A DNA stretch of 10,045 bases from Prolixibacteraceae bacterium (GTDB lineage Bacteria; Bacteroidota; Bacteroidia; Bacteroidales; Prolixibacteraceae). The position numbers were made by a program, and so were the translations under genes. Below are positions 6,499 through 10,045 of the stretch, in pieces. Position 1 is the stretch's first letter. Every line of letters starts with the position of its first letter. Location of the stretch: contig JAFGGF010000289.1 of assembly GCA_016930735.1 (NCBI GenBank), positions 1 to 10,045 of the forward strand, written 5' to 3'. The notes beneath the pieces were generated by a model, which searched no databases, was not told the origin of the DNA, and worked only from the letters and a program-made list of their open reading frames with translations.

Positions 6499-6843
6499 TT
6501 ATTCTTTCAGTTTCCTGTTATTATGATGCCGGTCTTTATCCCGCAAGGTTTTTTTTTCAATATTTTTCAGGAAAGCTTCTTCAAGGTTAACACCGGTCTG
6601 GTTGGCCAGGCAGATCAGCACCCATAAAACATCAGCCATTTCATCGGCAAGGTTATATGTTTTTTCCGAATCCTTAAATGACTGGTCACCGTATTTACGG
6701 GCCATAATCCTTGCAAGCTCCCCAACTTCTTCGGTTAAAACTGCCATGTTTGTCAGCTCACTGAAATACCGTACACCAATGGTACTTATCCAGTTGTCAA
6801 CCATTTTCTGAGCTTCTGAAATAGTAATTTCCCCTGATTTCAT
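6499..6843 (-). CDS. MazG-like nucleotide pyrophosphohydrolase
   Basis: This small all-alpha NTP pyrophosphohydrolase of the MazG superfamily has 114 residues. Such enzymes hydrolyse (often non-canonical) nucleoside triphosphates to monophosphate and pyrophosphate in the cytoplasm. The metal-binding pattern is complete: EExxE at E38, E39 and E42 (LTEEVGELAR), then ExxD at E68 and D71 (LADEMADVLWVLICLAN). The ATG at 6843 is preferred, giving MKSGEITISEAQ and a 16-bp gap to dtd. The frame is open to an ATG at 6909, but that start adds a low-complexity hydrophobic stretch and would overlap dtd by 50 bp. The protein ends in a basic, hydrophilic tail (DKDRHHNNRKLKE). A dtd and MazG-like gene pair recurs in Bacteroides-type genomes, from general knowledge, suggesting shared transcription and a quality-control role. 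Substrate specificity is not predictable from the sequence. Confidence 0.9.
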   Translation of the reverse strand: MKSGEITISEAQKMVDNWISTIGVRYFSELTNMAVLTEEVGELARIMARKYGDQSFKDSEKTYNLADEMADVLWVLICLANQTGVNLEEAFLKNIEKKTLRDKDRHHNNRKLKE

Positions 6844-6859
6844 TATCAACAAATTGTTT

Positions 6860-7315
6860 TTAAAATTCTTTATTTTTCGAATCAATAATAATAGTAACAG
6901 GTCCGTCATTTACCAACGAAACATCCATCATCGCTCCAAATTTTCCTGTTCCCGGTTTTTTACCCGTAGCTGTTTCAACCTCTGAAATAAATTTTTCATA
7001 CATCGGAATGGCAATTTCAGGACGGGCGGCCCTGATGTAGGATGGGCGGTTGCCCTTTTTAATATTTGCATGAAGTGTAAACTGACTGACAATCAGGATC
7101 TCTCCTTCCACATCCAAAACCGACAGGTTCATAACTCCATTATCATCATCAAAAATTCTCAGGTTGATTATTTTTTTTACGAGCCATTCTATGTCTTCAT
7201 TGGAGTCTGCTTCTTCAATCCCCAACAAAATCAGCATGCCTTGTTTTATAGATGAAACGATTGAATCTTCTACTTTAACAGAAGCTTCAGTGACTCTTTG
7301 AATAATTACCCTCAT
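6860..7315 (-). CDS. dtd: D-aminoacyl-tRNA deacylase (D-Tyr-tRNA deacylase)
   Basis: The 151-residue cytoplasmic enzyme hydrolyses D-aminoacyl-tRNA (and Gly-tRNA-Ala), recycling tRNA charged with the wrong chirality. The N-terminus MRVIIQRVTEASVKVE is characteristic. The two chirality-proofreading motifs are present: SQFTL (S77-L81) and the cross-subunit Gly-cisPro motif in VNDGPVT (G138, P139). KKGNRPSY (86-93) and TGKFGAMMDVSLVNDGP (123-139) also match the family. The length equals that usual for bacterial DTD (about 145-150). It is the first gene of the minus-strand operon dtd, MazG-like gene, YhcH lipoprotein. It diverges from the lipoprotein/TonB receptor operon across 115 bp. I see no perfect TAnnTTTG element upstream; TATATTCG (plus coordinates 7348-7355) has one mismatch. 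Confidence 0.96.
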   Translation of the reverse strand: MRVIIQRVTEASVKVEDSIVSSIKQGMLILLGIEEADSNEDIEWLVKKIINLRIFDDDNGVMNLSVLDVEGEILIVSQFTLHANIKKGNRPSYIRAARPEIAIPMYEKFISEVETATGKKPGTGKFGAMMDVSLVNDGPVTIIIDSKNKEF

Positions 7316-7386
7316 AATCTTATTGATTTCTGTTTTCAGATTTATTACGAATATAAAAAACTATCATCAATAATGAACCAATTAAT

Positions 7387-7394
7387 TATTTTTG
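7387..7394 (+). promoter_or_regulatory. Bacteroidota-type -7 promoter element (TATTTTTG) for the lipoprotein/TonB receptor operon
   Basis: TATTTTTG matches TAnnTTTG and lies 36 bp before the ATG at 7431. No TTG is seen at -33 spacing. It would place the transcription start near 7400 with an A-rich leader of about 30 bases and no Shine-Dalgarno sequence, common in this phylum. Confidence 0.45.
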
Positions 7395-7430
7395 TGTTTA
7401 AAGATTAAAAAATATAATTAAACAAAAATC

Positions 7431-8159
7431 ATGAAATATTTTAGCCTTTTTCTGGTCATTCTGATAGCATGTACTTCAGACAGAAATATTCCGGTTCAAT
7501 ATGAAAATATTGAATTAAAAGGACTTGATTCAGATCACCCTCTGGAAATTGATTTTCAGAAAGGAAAATATTTTAATCACCCCTGCATTGTTTTCTGGAC
7601 AGAAGATTTAGAAGGAAATTATTTGGAAACTCTTTATGTAACCAGATTTGTAGGAACTGGGAAATTTGGGCATGGTGAGCTTTCTCCAGGTAAATGGGAC
7701 AATAAACCGGGAGAAGCCCGCCGCCCGGCAACGCTTCCTTACTGGGCTCACAAAAGGGGAATTAAAGCACCGGATGGTTTATATATTCCTTCACATGAAA
7801 CACCTGTCCCTGATGCATTGACATCCGCAACTCCCCTGGGTAATTTCAGGTTGGAAACCGGATTCAAAAATCAACCGGAAGGAAAATTCAGGTTGTTAAT
7901 GGAAATTAACCAGCCATGGGATTCAAATCAATTCTGGAGTAATTCAAAATTTCCCGACAATAAGGATTATTTTACATCGTTACAACCAGCCCTTGTTTAT
8001 TCAGTTACTATTGATCCGGATAATCCTGAAGAAGAATATTTTCTTAATCCAATAGGACACAGCCATCCTTCAGGAGAAAACGGAAAATTATTCACTGATT
8101 TAACCACCTTAACAACTGCAAAAGAGATAGCCGAAAAAATCATTATCAGACTTAAATAA
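7431..8159 (+). CDS. Predicted lipoprotein with a DUF2271-like domain
   Basis: The product has 242 residues. The signal MKYFSLFLVILIAC has a lipobox ending at C14, so it should be a lipidated envelope protein. The core resembles DUF2271: IVFWTEDLEGNYLETLYVTRF (53-73, an immunoglobulin-like beta segment), GEARRPATLPYWAHKRG (94-110) and PVPDALTSATPLGNF (125-139). The similarity is recognised by motif, so the family call is moderate. DUF2271 proteins are uncharacterised but occur near PepSY, ApbE (flavin transfer) and TonB-receptor genes, often in metal-uptake settings; that is background knowledge. C-terminal residues 208-215 read GHSHPSG, with two His that could bind a metal (inference). The stop is 3 bp from the next start, so it is almost certainly co-transcribed with the TonB-dependent receptor and probably works with it at the outer membrane. 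Confidence 0.85.
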   Translation: MKYFSLFLVILIACTSDRNIPVQYENIELKGLDSDHPLEIDFQKGKYFNHPCIVFWTEDLEGNYLETLYVTRFVGTGKFGHGELSPGKWDNKPGEARRPATLPYWAHKRGIKAPDGLYIPSHETPVPDALTSATPLGNFRLETGFKNQPEGKFRLLMEINQPWDSNQFWSNSKFPDNKDYFTSLQPALVYSVTIDPDNPEEEYFLNPIGHSHPSGENGKLFTDLTTLTTAKEIAEKIIIRLK

Positions 8160-8162
8160 GCC

Positions 8163-10045
8163 ATGAAAATAGTAACAGCCATAATTTTATTTATATTTCC
8201 AATTAGCCTGATAGCACAGGAAGCGACGTTGAAAGGAAGAGTGACAGATGCAGTAAGCAATGAGCCCTTGCCTTTTGTTAATATTATTGTTTCGGGAACT
8301 TCGACAGGAGCCGTTACCGACATGGATGGTAATTTTCAATTGACCGGGCTTAAACCTGGTTTTATCAGGCTTGAAGCATCATTTATTGGTTACAAAAAAG
8401 CAATTTCTTCTGAAATTGAAATAAACAATGCCAAACCCGGATATGTAGAATTACAGCTTGAGCAGACACAAACTGAAATTGATGAAGTTCAGGTTACGGC
8501 TTCTCCTTTCCGGAAAACTGAAGAAAGCCCGGTTTCGTTAAAAACCATTGGAATTCAGGAGATTGAAAAGAGCCCTGGAGCAAACCGCGATATTTCGCGC
8601 GTGATCCAGTCATTTGCAGGTGTACAATCTACACCAGCCTACCGGAATGATGTAATTATCCGAGGTGGTGGCCCGTCTGAAAGCCGGTTTTATTTAGATG
8701 GAGTAGAAGTTCCGTTTATTAACCATTTCTCTACCCAGGGAGCCTCCGGTGGCCCGGTTGGAGTTATCAATGCAGACTTCCTCCGCGAGGTAAATTATTA
8801 TTCAGGAGCCTTCCCTGCAAACAGGGGAAATGCCCTGAGCGGAGTACTGGAATTCAACCAGGTTGACGGGAACGATGAAAACCTGAGGTTCCGGGGATCA
8901 TTAGGAGCATCTGAAGTTTCGGCAACCTTTGATGGTCCGGTTGGTGAAAAAACAACCTTTATTGTTTCTGCCAGACGTTCGTACCTTCAGCTTTTATTCA
9001 GCCTGATTGAATTGCCTTTCCTTCCTACATTTAATGACATACAATTTAAATCAAAGACACGCTTTGATAATAAAAACGAACTTACTTTGGTTGGACTTGG
9101 TGCTATCGACCTCTTCGACCTGAATCTGGATATTAAAAATCCGGATGACCAGCAAAAGTATATCCTGAGTCAAATCCCTGTGAATGAACAATGGAGTTAT
9201 ACTTTTGGTGCAGTTTACAAACATTTTCGAGACAATAGTTACCAGACATTGGTTGCAAGCAGAAGCCATCTGAATAATCAGGCTTACAAATATTTTGAAA
9301 ACGACGACAGCTCTGAAGAAAATAAAATACTGGATTACAATTCCGAAGAAATCGAAAACAAATTTCGCTTTGAAAATACCACAAGACTGGATGACTGGAA
9401 ATTTAATGCAGGAGCAAACCTTGATTTTGTAACATATACCAACTCAACAATACAAAACAGATACTATAATGAAGGGATTCTGAATATAAAATACAATACT
9501 GATTTAAGTTTTGTCAAATGGGGTATATTTGCACAGGCAAGTAAGAATTTTTTTAATGAAAGGTTATCTCTTTCCCTGGGAATCCGTGTTGATGCCAACA
9601 ACTATTCTGAAAGCATGTCGAAATTGTGGGATCAGTTTTCACCCAGGATTTCTGCATCTTATCTGCTAACAGATAAATGGACTCTGAATTTTAATTCAGG
9701 AAGGTATTATCAGCTTCCATCGTACACAACGCTTGGATTTAAACTTGAGGATGAACTGATCAATAAAAAGAACGGTTTAAAATATATCCAGGCCGATCAC
9801 CTGATAGGGGGGATCGAATACAGGCCTTTACAGGAAGTATTAATTTCTGTTGAAGGATTTACAAAAATATATTCAAACTACCCTTTTTCGGTAAAAGATT
9901 CGATAAGCCTGGCTAACAAGGGAGCCGATTACGGTGTTGTAGGAGATGAAGAAGTTCGTTCTGTTTCTGAGGGCAGGGCTTTTGGTGCTGAGCTCCAGGC
10001 AAGGGTCAATTCCTCCAAAGGATTCAATTTTAACCTGTCCTATAC
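8163..10045 (+). CDS. TonB-dependent outer-membrane receptor with carboxypeptidase-like N-terminal domain, 3'-truncated by the window edge
   Basis: The frame is open from ATG 8163 to the last base (627 codons plus two bases). Parts in order: signal peptide 1-18 or 19 (IAQ); a carboxypeptidase-regulatory-like domain of about 20-100 (LKGRVTDAVSNEPLPFVNI, then TDMDGNFQLTGL); a TonB-box-like stretch EIDEVQVTA (105-113); a plug domain of about 115-235 with IIRGGGPSESRFYLDGVEVPF and SGAFPANRGNALSGVLEF; then the start of the 22-strand barrel, still running at the edge (FGAELQARVNSSKGFNFNLSYT). It imports a substrate across the outer membrane using TonB energy. It lacks the SusC-type hallmarks and no SusD gene precedes it, so an iron, cofactor or small-molecule receptor is more likely than a glycan importer. 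The 3-bp gap to the DUF2271-like lipoprotein gene suggests translational coupling. Confidence 0.93.
   Translation, partial: MKIVTAIILFIFPISLIAQEATLKGRVTDAVSNEPLPFVNIIVSGTSTGAVTDMDGNFQLTGLKPGFIRLEASFIGYKKAISSEIEINNAKPGYVELQLEQTQTEIDEVQVTASPFRKTEESPVSLKTIGIQEIEKSPGANRDISRVIQSFAGVQSTPAYRNDVIIRGGGPSESRFYLDGVEVPFINHFSTQGASGGPVGVINADFLREVNYYSGAFPANRGNALSGVLEFNQVDGNDENLRFRGSLGASEVSATFDGPVGEKTTFIVSARRSYLQLLFSLIELPFLPTFNDIQFKSKTRFDNKNELTLVGLGAIDLFDLNLDIKNPDDQQKYILSQIPVNEQWSYTFGAVYKHFRDNSYQTLVASRSHLNNQAYKYFENDDSSEENKILDYNSEEIENKFRFENTTRLDDWKFNAGANLDFVTYTNSTIQNRYYNEGILNIKYNTDLSFVKWGIFAQASKNFFNERLSLSLGIRVDANNYSESMSKLWDQFSPRISASYLLTDKWTLNFNSGRYYQLPSYTTLGFKLEDELINKKNGLKYIQADHLIGGIEYRPLQEVLISVEGFTKIYSNYPFSVKDSISLANKGADYGVVGDEEVRSVSEGRAFGAELQARVNSSKGFNFNLSY

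Noticed and set aside
6844..6909. Longer MazG-like protein starting at 6909
   Set aside because: It would overlap dtd by 50 bp and add a low-complexity hydrophobic stretch. The ATG at 6843 gives a normal MazG-type start and a 16-bp gap.
9051..9384. Minus-strand ORFs opposite the TonB-dependent receptor
   Set aside because: The plus frame is continuous receptor sequence through this region; the others are shadows.

Overview
The window reads as chromosomal DNA of a member of the Bacteroidota, probably an environmental, polysaccharide-degrading lineage near Prolixibacteraceae or Marinilabiliales; that placement is inference. The evidence is a SusB-type GH97 enzyme, a TonB-dependent receptor with a carboxypeptidase-like N-terminal domain, short lipoprotein signals, gene starts without Shine-Dalgarno sequences, two TAnnTTTG-type -7 promoter elements, and AT-rich intergenic DNA. 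I saw no tRNA, rRNA, CRISPR array or transposase.

Layout. (1) Positions 1-3057 are the 3' end of a secreted glycan-degradation cluster: the C-terminal part of a GH97 glycosidase, then a 626-residue exported protein of unrecognised family with an apparent TIM barrel. (2) Positions 3058-3479 hold no gene. They contain a 192-bp GC-rich element with 12-bp terminal inverted repeats and several internal hairpins, then a second hairpin. (3) Positions 3480-4181 encode an AlkD-like DNA glycosylase, followed by about 200 bp of non-coding DNA bounded by inverted copies of a 13-bp sequence. (4) An ArsR-family repressor with a cysteine-rich tail (minus strand) is divergent from a long-chain polyprenyl diphosphate synthase (plus strand). 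The shared region holds two palindromes. (5) Positions 5864-7315 on the minus strand form a compact operon, read dtd (D-aminoacyl-tRNA deacylase), MazG-like pyrophosphohydrolase, YhcH/EbgC-like lipoprotein. Its last stop codon is one base from the polyprenyl synthase stop. (6) From 7431 to the window edge, a DUF2271-like lipoprotein gene and a TonB-dependent receptor gene 3 bp apart form an outward-facing uptake operon.

How the genes work together. The left end degrades imported or surface glycans. The centre is housekeeping: alkylated-base repair, quinone side-chain synthesis, and D-amino-acid and nucleotide quality control. The right end is an outer-membrane transport pair. The least explained items are the secreted TIM-barrel protein with a CxCxxC cluster beside a candidate active-site Asp pair, the terminal-inverted-repeat element, the Cys-tailed repressor with its candidate operator, and the exported YhcH protein inside a quality-control operon. 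No clear new multi-gene system is visible.
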